Source of the DNA: Acidimicrobiales bacterium
GTDB taxonomy: Bacteria > Actinomycetota > Acidimicrobiia > Acidimicrobiales > Ilumatobacteraceae
DNA: 6,991 nucleotides
NCBI GenBank assembly: GCA_030833305.1
Contig: JAURHL010000102.1
Coordinates: 1-6,991, forward strand
Reading direction: 5' to 3'
A program made the position numbers and the translations under genes. Position 1 is the stretch's first letter. Every line of letters starts with the position of its first letter. Below the pieces are notes generated by a model. That model had not been told where the DNA came from. It was given only the letters and a program-made list of their open reading frames with translations, and made no database searches. Below, piece after piece: positions 1 to 6,991 of this stretch.

Positions 1-311
1 GCAACGGTGTGGACCTGGTGTACGTCGGGTCGGCGCCCGACGGCGACGGGAACTGTTTCTCCGACAACACCTACCTCTCGTCGGTTCCGGACTCGATCGA
101 AGAATCTCTGTCGTGTTCGAACCCGCTCGGGTTGGCCCGCCCCTCGGAGATCGAATTGGAACCGACGGTGCCAGGCCCCGATTACCGGACAATTCCCGTG
201 CCTTCAGCGCAGCCGTCGATGCCCGACGCGCGTACCGCTCCGCGAACGATCGCCGACGGACCCCCCACGTATCCGAACATGGAAGACATCGTGGTGCCCG
301 ATGATCGCTGA
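1..311 (+). CDS. C-terminal fragment of a secreted beta-helix-type protein, paralogue of the protein at 3371-4801
   Basis: This gene is cut by the left window edge; codons run in the frame starting at position 3, giving 102 residues before TGA at 309-311. By itself the fragment is low in recognisable motifs. Its tail aligns by eye with the C-terminus of the beta-helix lipoprotein at 3371-4801: both have GNCF followed by a second Cys exactly 20 residues on (C18/C38 here, C378/C398 there), then a Pro-rich stretch, MPDA-x-TAP, a PPT motif and an ending IVVPD. The matched cysteines suggest a conserved disulfide outside the membrane. I infer that the missing N-terminal part is a signal peptide plus right-handed beta-helix, as in the full-length paralogue. 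The exact biochemical role is unknown. The stop overlaps the next gene's start, so the two are probably co-translated. Confidence 0.75.
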   Translation, partial: NGVDLVYVGSAPDGDGNCFSDNTYLSSVPDSIEESLSCSNPLGLARPSEIELEPTVPGPDYRTIPVPSAQPSMPDARTAPRTIADGPPTYPNMEDIVVPDDR

Positions 312-1080
312 CGGTCCGTCCCGGCGTGCTCGACAGATCGGAGCGGCGATCGTGGCGTTGATCGTGGTGTCGACGACGCCATCCTGCTCCGAAGGGGAGA
401 GTTCCGCTCCGACCCCGTTGACGCGTGAGCAGGCCACGTTGATGGCCGACGTTCTGTATCGCAATCGCGAGTCCGGTGGAGCGACGTTCACACTGTCCAC
501 TCCGCTCGGACCCGAGGGTGGCACGCTCACGTTGTTCGGAGAAGTGGACTGGGTGGGGCATCACGGACATGCGATCGTCACCACGTCCGAGCCCATCGAC
601 GACCCGCTGACCGAAGTGTGGTGGAGCCTCCAGAACGTGTTCGAGCGTCGACCCTCGTTGGACGAGGACTTGATCGACCTCGGCGTCGCCATGACCGCCT
701 CGGTGATCGAACGCCCCGTCGACCTCGAGCGTCGACGAATCGACCAATTGATCGCGTTGATCATCGCTCTGGCGGCCGAGCAGCCCGAAAACGCCGAACT
801 GATCCTGCAGACCGAGGGCTCGGCGTTCCTGCGTCTCGACGAACTACGAGGTGTCGACGTCGAGGTGCTTCGGTACGGAGAGCGTTCGATCTACTGGGTC
901 GACCCGACCTCCGGCCGACTTCTTCGTTTCGAGGGAACCGACGAAAGTCGAACCTTCCCCATCGTGGTCGACTTGCTCGAGACGGGCGAGCGGGACATTC
1001 TCGTGGACATCGCCTTGCAGGTGCTGGCGTTCGACGACTTGCCGAACGATGTGACCGCACGATTGACCACCAGTCCCTGA
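301..1080 (+). CDS. Hypothetical lipoprotein (possibly LppX/LprG-like)
   Basis: The protein is 259 residues with ATG at 301. This start overlaps the preceding gene's stop region by 11 nt (301-311) and places a typical export signal at the N-terminus: charged residues (SRRARQ), a hydrophobic run (IGAAIVALIVV) and Cys29 in the context TTPSC. The lipobox is weak because the -3 position is Thr rather than Leu, so it may be a lipoprotein or an ordinary secreted protein. The in-frame reading extends further upstream, but that part is the shadow of the previous gene. The mature part mixes beta-strand-like segments (residues about 52-100), an amphipathic helical region (about 140-165) and a segment ending YWVDPTSGRLLRFEG. 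The last phrase recalls actinobacterial LppX/LprA/F/G-type lipid-binding lipoproteins, but the resemblance is too thin to name it. Start spacing implies translational coupling with the upstream gene. Confidence 0.75.
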   Translation: MIADGPSRRARQIGAAIVALIVVSTTPSCSEGESSAPTPLTREQATLMADVLYRNRESGGATFTLSTPLGPEGGTLTLFGEVDWVGHHGHAIVTTSEPIDDPLTEVWWSLQNVFERRPSLDEDLIDLGVAMTASVIERPVDLERRRIDQLIALIIALAAEQPENAELILQTEGSAFLRLDELRGVDVEVLRYGERSIYWVDPTSGRLLRFEGTDESRTFPIVVDLLETGERDILVDIALQVLAFDDLPNDVTARLTTSP

Positions 1081-1105
1081 GCGTCGACCGACGTCCCCAC
1101 TGGTG
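1068..1105 (+). terminator. Imperfect stem-loop over the end of the lipoprotein gene
   Basis: CACCAGT (1068-1074) and ACTGGTG (1099-1105) are perfect 7-bp inverted arms. The 24-nt loop contains a smaller CGTC/GACG stem (1082-1085 with 1090-1093). There is no T-tract after it, and the arms lie partly within the coding sequence, so a role as terminator or attenuator is only possible. Confidence 0.3.
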
Positions 1106-1113
1106 CGTGGGAC

Positions 1114-1119
1114 TACGAT
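1114..1119 (+). promoter_or_regulatory. Possible -10 box (TACGAT) for the acyl-CoA ligase gene
   Basis: TACGAT matches the TAnnnT core of a sigma70-type -10 box and lies 34 nt before the ATG at 1154. No convincing -35 box is visible 16-18 bp upstream. The surrounding bases (ACTACGATT, then CGTC) resemble those around the candidate -10 box before the beta-helix gene at 3328-3333, which slightly raises the chance that both are real. Confidence 0.3.
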
Positions 1120-1143
1120 TCGTCCGTCGCGCGCGAGTTCGGG

Positions 1144-1148
1144 GGAGG
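1144..1148 (+). promoter_or_regulatory. Ribosome binding site GGAGG deciding the ligase start
   Basis: GGAGG lies 5 nt before ATG 1154 and inside a longer G-rich stretch (1141-1149). It fixes the start at 1154 rather than the in-frame GTG at 1103 or the later ATG near the MQDVPL segment. Confidence 0.8.
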
Positions 1149-1153
1149 ACGCC

Positions 1154-2809
<1,656 letters not shown>

Positions 2810-2816
2810 GGCGACA

Positions 2817-3317
2817 ATGGTTCGCATGAATCGGAAGTCGCGTAACTCCACGTTCATCATCGCGGCGGCGTTCGTGTTGTTGCCGTTCGCACTCATGACG
2901 GCTTGTGCCCCCGATTCTCCCGATGCCACCGGGGGATCGAAGCCCGATGACGCTGGCTCGGCCATCACCACCACCATCGCGACCGTGCCACCCAACGGCG
3001 AATCGGTCACCGTGCAGGTACTTGACAACTCGTATCGCCCCATCGACATCGAGATCGCGGCCGGCACCGAGGTGGTGTTCGACAACCGTGGACGCAACGA
3101 GCACAACATCCTCCCGGACTCGGTGAAGGACGACGCGGGACTGGCGGAGATGTTGGCGACCGACTCGTCGCCGGCGGCGTGGGGCGTCGTGTCCACCGAG
3201 TTCGCCCCCGGAGAAGTTTTCCGGCACGTCTTCACGGCCCCGGGCGTCTACCCGTACTACTGCTCGATACACGGAGTCCCGGGGGTGGGTATGTACGGGG
3301 TCATTCGTGTCGACTGA
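2817..3317 (+). CDS. Cupredoxin (blue-copper) lipoprotein, plastocyanin/azurin type
   Basis: This 166-residue protein has a lipoprotein signal: basic N-terminus (MVRMNRKSRN), hydrophobic core and Cys30 in ALMTAC. A Ser/Asp/Thr-rich linker (about 31-60) leads to a single cupredoxin domain (about 62-166). The four type-1 copper ligands are visible: His96 in NEHNI, Cys149 in YYCSIH, His152 and Met159 in GVGMYG. The Cys-x2-His-x6-Met loop is longer than in plastocyanin but fits bacterial plastocyanin-like proteins with an HG(x)PG(x)GM loop. The expected role is one-electron transfer, or copper binding, at the outer face of the cytoplasmic membrane; the partner is unknown. ATG 2826 is an alternative start giving a signal three residues shorter. 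It follows the ligase by 7 nt and precedes two further lipoproteins by 53 and 24 nt steps, so an operon is likely unless the candidate promoter at 3328 splits it. Confidence 0.92.
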   Translation: MVRMNRKSRNSTFIIAAAFVLLPFALMTACAPDSPDATGGSKPDDAGSAITTTIATVPPNGESVTVQVLDNSYRPIDIEIAAGTEVVFDNRGRNEHNILPDSVKDDAGLAEMLATDSSPAAWGVVSTEFAPGEVFRHVFTAPGVYPYYCSIHGVPGVGMYGVIRVD

Positions 3318-3327
3318 GGTTCCGCAC

Positions 3328-3333
3328 TAGATT
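3328..3333 (+). promoter_or_regulatory. Possible -10 box (TAGATT) for the beta-helix gene
   Basis: TAGATT lies in the 53-nt gap before the beta-helix gene, 37 nt from its ATG. An 18-bp spacer leads to TTCGTG (3304-3309), a poor -35 match. A promoter here would leave a leader of about 30 nt carrying the ribosome binding site. Confidence 0.3.
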
Positions 3334-3338
3334 GTCGT

Positions 3339-3354
3339 TGTCGCCTCCGCGACA
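3339..3354 (+). other. Small leader hairpin before the beta-helix gene
   Basis: TGTCGC (3339-3344) and GCGACA (3349-3354) form a perfect 6-bp stem with a CTCC loop. It ends 4 nt before the GAGGGGG ribosome binding site (3359-3365). It could serve as a weak terminator for the cupredoxin gene or a leader structure, or be chance in GC-rich DNA. Confidence 0.3.
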
Positions 3355-3370
3355 TCCTGAGGGGGAAAAC

Positions 3371-4801
3371 ATGAGACTGTTCCGCGCGCTTCTCGGCGTG
3401 TCCGTATTGAGCGTTTCGTTGCTCGCATGTGGTTCGGGCGACGACGACGCAGTGGATGCACCGTCGACCGAGGCACCCACTTCTGAGGCTCCGTCCACCG
3501 AGGCGCCGTCCACCGAGGCGCCCGTGGCCGGTGTGTTGAACGTGCCGGCCGATTACGCCACGATCCAGGAAGCCGTCGACGCGGCGGCCGAGGGTGATCT
3601 GATTCTCATTGCGCCGGGCACCTACAAGGAAGCCGTTCAGGTCACCACCGACAACATCGTCATCCGTGGCCTCGACCGCAACACCGTCATCATGGACGGC
3701 AACTTCGAACTCGACAACGGGTTCCGCGTCGTGGGCGCATCGGGTGTGGCCATCGAGAACATGACGGCCATGAATTACACGAAGAACGGGTTCTTCTGGA
3801 CCGGCAGCAACAGCTACCGCGGTTCGTACCTCACGGCCTGGCGCAACGGTGACTACGGCATCTACGCCTTCGACTCCGTCGGCGGTCTGTTGGAGTATTC
3901 CTACGCCGCTGGTAGCCCGGATGCCGGCTTCTACATCGGCCAATGCTTCCCCTGTGACGCCGTCATCCGCAACGTGATCGCCGAGCACAACGGTCTCGGA
4001 TATTCGGGCACGAACTCCGGTGGCAATCTGGTCATCGTGAACTCGGTGTTCCGCAACAACCGAGCGGGCATCGTTCCCAACAGCGGTAGCTACGAGCTCT
4101 GCTATCCGCAGCGCAAGACCACCATCGTCGGCAACCTCGTGTACTCCAACAACCAGCCCGACACGCCGGCCATCGACGTGGCGATCCTGGCGATGGGCAA
4201 CGGAATCCTGAGTGCCGGTGGCGTGCAGAACGTCATCGAACGCAACCGCGTGTGGGACCACGACAAGACCGGAATCGGTCTCGTTCCTTTCCTCGAAGAG
4301 GATGCCAACGACGCCATTCCGGCCAAGGACGCTTGGGAGACCGACTGCGCCACCCAGAAGCAGCTGATGCCGGTCATCCCCGACGGTCCGTTGTTGTGGG
4401 ATTCACAGGACACCGAGGTTCGTGGGAACGTGCTCGAGAACAACCGTCGCGCCGACATCGCCGTCGGATCGGCCGGTAGCAACCTCTGGGAGTTGGGCAA
4501 CTGCTTCGAGGGAAACACCTTCACCACCTCGGCTCCGCTCGATCTGGAGACGCTGGCACCGTGCGGATCGCCGCTGACCGAGAGCGCCGGAGACTGGCTC
4601 GCTGGTGACCTCGCCGTCATCACGTGGCTGGTGGACGCCGAGACCGCACCGCCGTCGGTGGACTGGAAGACCGCCACGTTGCCCGATCTACCGCCACTGG
4701 AGAACATGCCCGATGCGGCCACCGCACCGGCCGTTCCGGCCAGCGCCACCCCGCCCACCATCGATCTGGCGGCCATCGTGGTCCCCGACAAGATCGACTG
4801 A
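3371..4801 (+). CDS. Right-handed parallel beta-helix lipoprotein
   Basis: This 476-residue protein starts at ATG 3371 behind GAGGGGG (3359-3365). It has a lipoprotein signal with a good lipobox (SLLAC, Cys20). An acidic patch and a Glu/Ala/Pro/Ser/Thr spacer (about 21-50) precede the phrase VPADYATIQEAVDAA (58-72) and LILIAPGTYKEAV, the classic entry to right-handed beta-helix domains of the pectate-lyase/NosD-like fold. Residues about 86-385 show successive short-strand turns, such as NIVIRGLDRNTVIMDGN, GVAIENMTAMNYTKNG and VIRNVIAEHNG, with Asn-rich corners. Six further cysteines (192, 195, 244, 326, 378, 398) suggest disulfides on the cell surface. The Pro-rich C-terminus ends VVPDKID and is shared with the fragment at 1-311. 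Such folds bind or cleave polysaccharides, or present surfaces; I see no diagnostic catalytic motif. It sits between the cupredoxin and the DUF1996 gene. Confidence 0.9.
   Translation: MRLFRALLGVSVLSVSLLACGSGDDDAVDAPSTEAPTSEAPSTEAPSTEAPVAGVLNVPADYATIQEAVDAAAEGDLILIAPGTYKEAVQVTTDNIVIRGLDRNTVIMDGNFELDNGFRVVGASGVAIENMTAMNYTKNGFFWTGSNSYRGSYLTAWRNGDYGIYAFDSVGGLLEYSYAAGSPDAGFYIGQCFPCDAVIRNVIAEHNGLGYSGTNSGGNLVIVNSVFRNNRAGIVPNSGSYELCYPQRKTTIVGNLVYSNNQPDTPAIDVAILAMGNGILSAGGVQNVIERNRVWDHDKTGIGLVPFLEEDANDAIPAKDAWETDCATQKQLMPVIPDGPLLWDSQDTEVRGNVLENNRRADIAVGSAGSNLWELGNCFEGNTFTTSAPLDLETLAPCGSPLTESAGDWLAGDLAVITWLVDAETAPPSVDWKTATLPDLPPLENMPDAATAPAVPASATPPTIDLAAIVVPDKID
3461..3520 (+). repeat. Four 15-bp tandem repeats encoding PSTEA-type units
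   Basis: Four consecutive 15-bp units encode PSTEA, PTSEA, PSTEA and PSTEA (residues 31-50 of the beta-helix lipoprotein). The last two units (3491-3505 and 3506-3520) are identical at DNA level (CCGTCCACCGAGGCG); the first two differ at several bases. This looks like a flexible spacer between lipid anchor and beta-helix, and copy number could vary by slippage. Confidence 0.85.
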
Positions 4802-4825
4802 CGGGACACGGTCGACACCATTCTC

Positions 4826-5761
4826 ATGACGACGCCGATCCGACGGGCCACGTCCGCGTTGCTCGTCGGATCGGCGTTCGTCGTTCTGGCGACGTCGTGC
4901 GCGCCGGATCCGAATGACCTCCGCGGTGCCGAGCACGATCACATGTCGATGCCGGTCGATTCGGCCGCGGTGATGGGCGCACCCGACCGACCGATCGCCG
5001 GACCACAAGGTGCGGTCGGGCAGTTCGTGGTCGAATGTCCGTACAGTCACGCGCTACCCGACGACCCCATCGTCTACCCCGGTGAACCCGGGGCCTCGCA
5101 CATGCACGTGTTCTTCGGCAACGTCGCCGTGAATGCCGATTCGCGACCGGAGTATCTGCTCGGTCAGGACACCACCTGCGAGCAGAGGGCCGACACGGCG
5201 TCGTACTGGGCGCCGGCTTTGTATCACGACGACGAAATGCTGATCCCCGAGAAAAGCGTGGCGTACTACCGCGCCGGGCTGGACGTCGACCCGACGAAAG
5301 TCGTGACGTTCCCCTTCGGTCTGTACATGATCGCCGGGGACGCGATGGCCGTCGAGCCCCAACCCACGTCCGTGGTGGCGTGGAGTTGCGGTAGCGGGGC
5401 CATGCGATCGGAGACACCTCCGTCGTGTCCGTCGGGACGGGGTTTGCGTCTCGACGTCACGTTTCCCGATTGTTGGGACGGCGATCATCTCGACGTCGCC
5501 GGGCATCGCGAACACATGCGTTACTCGACGGCGGGAAAGTGTCCGTCGTCGCATCCGGTGCACGTTCCGCAATTGATCTTCTCGGTCGCCTATTCGTTCT
5601 CGGGGGACCCCACCGGCCTGAAACTGGCATCGGGCGGCGTGCTCACCGGCCACGCAGATTTCGTCAACTCCTGGGATCAGGACAAGTTGGAGGACGAGGT
5701 GAAGTACTGCCTCCACCGTGACGTGGTGTGCGGCGTCACCTCGGGTCGCGTCTCGGGATAG
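4826..5761 (+). CDS. DUF1996 domain lipoprotein
   Basis: This 311-residue protein has an export signal (MTTPIRRATS, then a hydrophobic run) and Cys25 in LATSC, a relaxed lipobox. A His/Met-bearing stretch HDHMSM (37-42) precedes a full-length DUF1996 domain (about 67-300). Characteristic family features are FVVECPYSHALPDDPIVYPG, the SHMHVFFGN motif (91-99), TTC (116-118), SYWAPALY, FPFGLYMIAGD, FPDCWDGDHLD (213-223), the HM pair (230-231), CPSSHPVHVPQL (239-250) and GHADFVNSWD (275-284). Eight cysteines remain after the lipidated one, an even number that fits disulfides. DUF1996 occurs in secreted bacterial and fungal proteins and has no firmly assigned activity; the many conserved His residues could bind metal, which is inference. 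No ribosome binding site is visible in the 24 nt after the beta-helix gene, so translation may be coupled, or leaderless from an unseen promoter. Confidence 0.9.
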   Translation: MTTPIRRATSALLVGSAFVVLATSCAPDPNDLRGAEHDHMSMPVDSAAVMGAPDRPIAGPQGAVGQFVVECPYSHALPDDPIVYPGEPGASHMHVFFGNVAVNADSRPEYLLGQDTTCEQRADTASYWAPALYHDDEMLIPEKSVAYYRAGLDVDPTKVVTFPFGLYMIAGDAMAVEPQPTSVVAWSCGSGAMRSETPPSCPSGRGLRLDVTFPDCWDGDHLDVAGHREHMRYSTAGKCPSSHPVHVPQLIFSVAYSFSGDPTGLKLASGGVLTGHADFVNSWDQDKLEDEVKYCLHRDVVCGVTSGRVSG

Positions 5762-5787
5762 GGACGACCCGGTGGGGCGGGTCGTTC
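5762..5787 (+). terminator. GC-rich hairpin after the DUF1996 gene, probable terminator
   Basis: GGACGACCCG (5762-5771) pairs with CGGGTCGTTC (5778-5787), ten pairs including one G-U, around a 6-nt loop. It begins directly after the TAG stop. No T-tract follows at once, though CTTTTCCTT lies about 15 nt further on. T-tract-poor hairpins are common as actinobacterial terminators. The position between the lipoprotein genes and the TetR promoter fits a boundary between transcription units. Confidence 0.6.
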
Positions 5788-5808
5788 GAGGAATTCGGGC
5801 GCTTTTCC

Positions 5809-5837
5809 TTGCAATGAGACAGAAAGGGTCTTAGTGT
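5809..5837 (+). promoter_or_regulatory. Promoter of the TetR gene, predicted leaderless
   Basis: TTGCAA (5809-5814) and TAGTGT (5832-5837) are separated by exactly 17 bp, a good match to a housekeeping-type promoter. Only 7 nt separate the -10 box from ATG 5845, so transcription should begin at or next to the A of the start codon. There is no room for a ribosome binding site, which agrees with a leaderless mRNA, common in actinobacteria. Confidence 0.7.
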
Positions 5838-5841
5838 CTCA
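5815..5841 (+). promoter_or_regulatory. Palindromic operator, probable TetR-family binding site
   Basis: TGAGACA (5815-5821) and TGTCTCA (5835-5841) are perfect inverted 7-bp arms. AAG (5824-5826) and CTT (5830-5832) add further symmetric bases about the same centre at 5828, giving a 27-bp interrupted palindrome. It covers the promoter spacer, the -10 box and the expected start region. A dimer bound here would block RNA polymerase, the usual arrangement for autorepression by TetR proteins. Confidence 0.7.
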
Positions 5842-5844
5842 CCC

Positions 5845-6429
5845 ATGACCACGGTCACAGTCGCGAGTCCGGAAGACCGAGTGCTCGATGCGGCTCGCCG
5901 TTGTGTCGACCGATGGGGACTGAGCAAGTTGACCATCGACGACGTGGCCACCGAGGCCGGCGTCTCCCGCGCGACGTTGTACCGCCTCTTCCCCGGCGGC
6001 AAGGACGTGATGTTCGACGCGTTGCGCGTGCGCGAACTCCAGGAGTTCTTCTCCGGTATGCGCGACAACCTGCACGAGGTGGAGTCCTTGCTTGATTTCT
6101 CGGTGCAGGTCGCGGGTTACGCGATCCGGGAGATGCGCAACGACGAGCACCTCGCCATGATGCTGGCCACCGAAGAAGGCACGGCACTGAAGTCGCTGAC
6201 GGTCGAGGGCTTGCCGCGCATTCTCCGTGTCGCGTCGGAGTACATCACCCCGTTGATCGGTGAGTTCTTGGATCGTGATCGAGCCGAGGCGTACGTCGAA
6301 CTGTTGGCCCGACTCGTCATTTCGTACTTCCTCGCTCCGAGCGAGCACTTCGATCTCGCCGACCCCGAGTCCGCGACCAATCTGTTCCGCCCCTTCGTCG
6401 CCGCGTTCGAAAACGTGACGGTGGGTTGA
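5845..6429 (+). CDS. TetR/AcrR-family transcriptional regulator
   Basis: This 194-residue protein has a typical TetR N-terminal DNA-binding domain: RVLDAARRCVDRWGLSKLTIDDVATEAGVSRATLYRLFP, with the helix-turn-helix at about 29-50 and the family pattern of T-IDDVA--AGVSRATLYR-F. The C-terminal part (about 60-190) is all-helical by appearance, as expected for the ligand-binding and dimerisation domain, and shows no motif that identifies the ligand. Length is normal for the family. The start at 5845 is the first ATG after the promoter and gives the expected short tail before helix 1. The palindrome at 5815-5841 makes autorepression likely. It probably also controls the diiron protein gene 50 nt downstream, either by read-through from its own promoter or through a separate promoter in the gap. 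Confidence 0.93.
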   Translation: MTTVTVASPEDRVLDAARRCVDRWGLSKLTIDDVATEAGVSRATLYRLFPGGKDVMFDALRVRELQEFFSGMRDNLHEVESLLDFSVQVAGYAIREMRNDEHLAMMLATEEGTALKSLTVEGLPRILRVASEYITPLIGEFLDRDRAEAYVELLARLVISYFLAPSEHFDLADPESATNLFRPFVAAFENVTVG

Positions 6430-6455
6430 ACCACGACGATTTCCCGACCAAAGAT
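6426..6455 (+). promoter_or_regulatory. Possible second promoter before the diiron protein gene
   Basis: TTGAAC (6426-6431) overlaps the TetR stop codon, and AAAGAT (6450-6455) follows after 18 bp. The -35 match is fair and the -10 match poor. It would give a leader of about 20 nt carrying the AAGGAG site. No copy of the full TGAGACA/TGTCTCA palindrome lies here. Confidence 0.25.
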
Positions 6456-6467
6456 TCTCGACAACAC

Positions 6468-6473
6468 AAGGAG
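6468..6473 (+). promoter_or_regulatory. Ribosome binding site AAGGAG for the diiron protein
   Basis: AAGGAG is separated by 6 nt from ATG 6480, an ideal spacing, and fixes the start. The contrast with the leaderless TetR gene suggests higher translation of the second gene. Confidence 0.8.
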
Positions 6474-6479
6474 ACAGCA

Positions 6480-6991
6480 ATGAGCATCACCGAAAGCGAA
6501 AACCAGCAGATCCTCGGTCGTTCCGACCTGAACGACGTCGAGGCGATCCTGGCGATCCCGACCGTGGATCCGACCGAGGTCGAGCACATCGTCAAGGACA
6601 ACGCCGACGCCATCTTCACGTGGGACTACTCGCTCTCGCGCCCCGCGTTGCGCAAGCTCTACGAGAAGGCCAAGACCGGTCAGTGGAACGCCACCACCGA
6701 TCTGCCCTGGGACAAGGACGTCGATCTCGAGGCCGAAGTGTCCAAGGACCTGGCCGCCATGGCGTCCGGTCTGACCGCCACGCACTACGACGGCACGCCG
6801 GCCGAGAAGTGGGGCGACAAGGAATGGACCGACTTCGCCATGGAGCAGCGTCGCTGGAGCCTGTCGCAGTTCATGCACGGCGAGCAGGGGGCGCTGTCGG
6901 CCTCGGCGCAGGTGACCGAGAGCGTGCGCTGGGTGGACGGCAAGTTCTACGGCGCCACGCAGGTGATGGACGAAGCGCGGCACCTCGAGGT
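6480..6991 (+). CDS. Ferritin-like diiron-carboxylate oxidoreductase, N-terminal part
   Basis: The gene runs off the right window edge; 170 complete codons are visible. The N-terminus has no signal peptide, so the protein is cytoplasmic. A WDYSLSRPALRKLYEKAK segment (48-65) and GQWNATTDLPWD (67-78) are typical of actinobacterial proteins annotated as ferritin-like. Two iron-ligand segments are visible: Glu135 in HGEQGAL and the Glu165-x-x-His168 pair in VMDEARHLE. The 30-residue distance between first Glu and the ExxH motif is close to that of ribonucleotide reductase R2 and bacterial multicomponent monooxygenases, so a four-helix diiron site is well supported. The second half, with the remaining ligands, lies outside the window. 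Likely reactions are O2-dependent oxidation or hydroxylation, but the substrate cannot be told. A ferritin-type storage role is less likely given the long N-terminal extension. It follows the TetR gene and is its probable target. Confidence 0.85.
   Translation, partial: MSITESENQQILGRSDLNDVEAILAIPTVDPTEVEHIVKDNADAIFTWDYSLSRPALRKLYEKAKTGQWNATTDLPWDKDVDLEAEVSKDLAAMASGLTATHYDGTPAEKWGDKEWTDFAMEQRRWSLSQFMHGEQGALSASAQVTESVRWVDGKFYGATQVMDEARHLE

Noticed and set aside
7..300. Upstream in-frame extension of the hypothetical lipoprotein
   Set aside because: The extension is Arg/Thr/Pro-rich and overlaps the beta-helix paralogue fragment. The ATG at 301 starts a proper signal peptide.
3257..4261. Minus-strand open frame (334 codons) opposite the beta-helix gene
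   Set aside because: The translation is a Val/Asp/His-rich shadow, and the + strand gene has a signal peptide, ribosome binding site and fold signature.
4794..4815. TCGAC/GTCGA inverted repeat between the beta-helix and DUF1996 genes
   Set aside because: The arms are only 5 bp with a 12-nt loop and no T-tract, which is expected by chance in this base composition.
6117..6983. Minus-strand open frame (288 codons) across the TetR and diiron genes
   Set aside because: It crosses two well supported + strand genes and an intergenic gap containing their regulatory sites; no motif is visible in it.

Overview
The window is GC-rich (roughly 60-65% by eye) and carries eight genes, all on the + strand. 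Six are complete and one is cut at each end. Actinobacterial traits include several lipoproteins with short charged N-termini, GTG/TTG/CGT-rich codon use, a TetR gene that appears to be read from a leaderless transcript, and an AlkK-type acyl-CoA ligase. The style suggests a high-GC actinobacterium, perhaps of the Acidimicrobiia/Ilumatobacter type. That placement is inference only, and no rRNA or other marker is present to test it.

Layout. Positions 1-311 hold the C-terminus of a secreted protein that is recognisably a paralogue of the complete beta-helix lipoprotein at 3371-4801. A hypothetical lipoprotein (301-1080) overlaps it by 11 nt. A fatty acyl-CoA ligase follows (1154-2809) with a strong ribosome binding site. 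Only 7 nt after it comes a blue-copper (cupredoxin) lipoprotein (2817-3317). Next are a right-handed beta-helix lipoprotein (3371-4801) and a DUF1996 lipoprotein (4826-5761). A hairpin at 5762-5787 closes this part.

The last part is a separate regulatory module. A TetR-family repressor gene (5845-6429) has a clear promoter (TTGCAA, 17 bp, TAGTGT) with a 27-bp interrupted palindrome lying across the spacer and -10 box. Its transcript should start at or next to the ATG. Fifty nt downstream of the repressor, behind a good AAGGAG site, starts a ferritin-like diiron-carboxylate protein (6480 to the window end).

How the genes may work together. Five of the first six genes encode predicted exported proteins, most with a lipobox-like Cys. 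Three lie consecutively: cupredoxin, beta-helix and DUF1996. This suggests a cell-surface, possibly copper- or redox-related, lipoprotein set with a cytoplasmic acyl-CoA ligase embedded in it. The substrate is unknown and the functional link rests on gene order alone. The TetR/diiron pair looks like an autoregulated oxidoreductase module. No tRNA, rRNA, CRISPR array, insertion sequence or phage gene was seen, and no intergenic gap exceeds about 85 nt.
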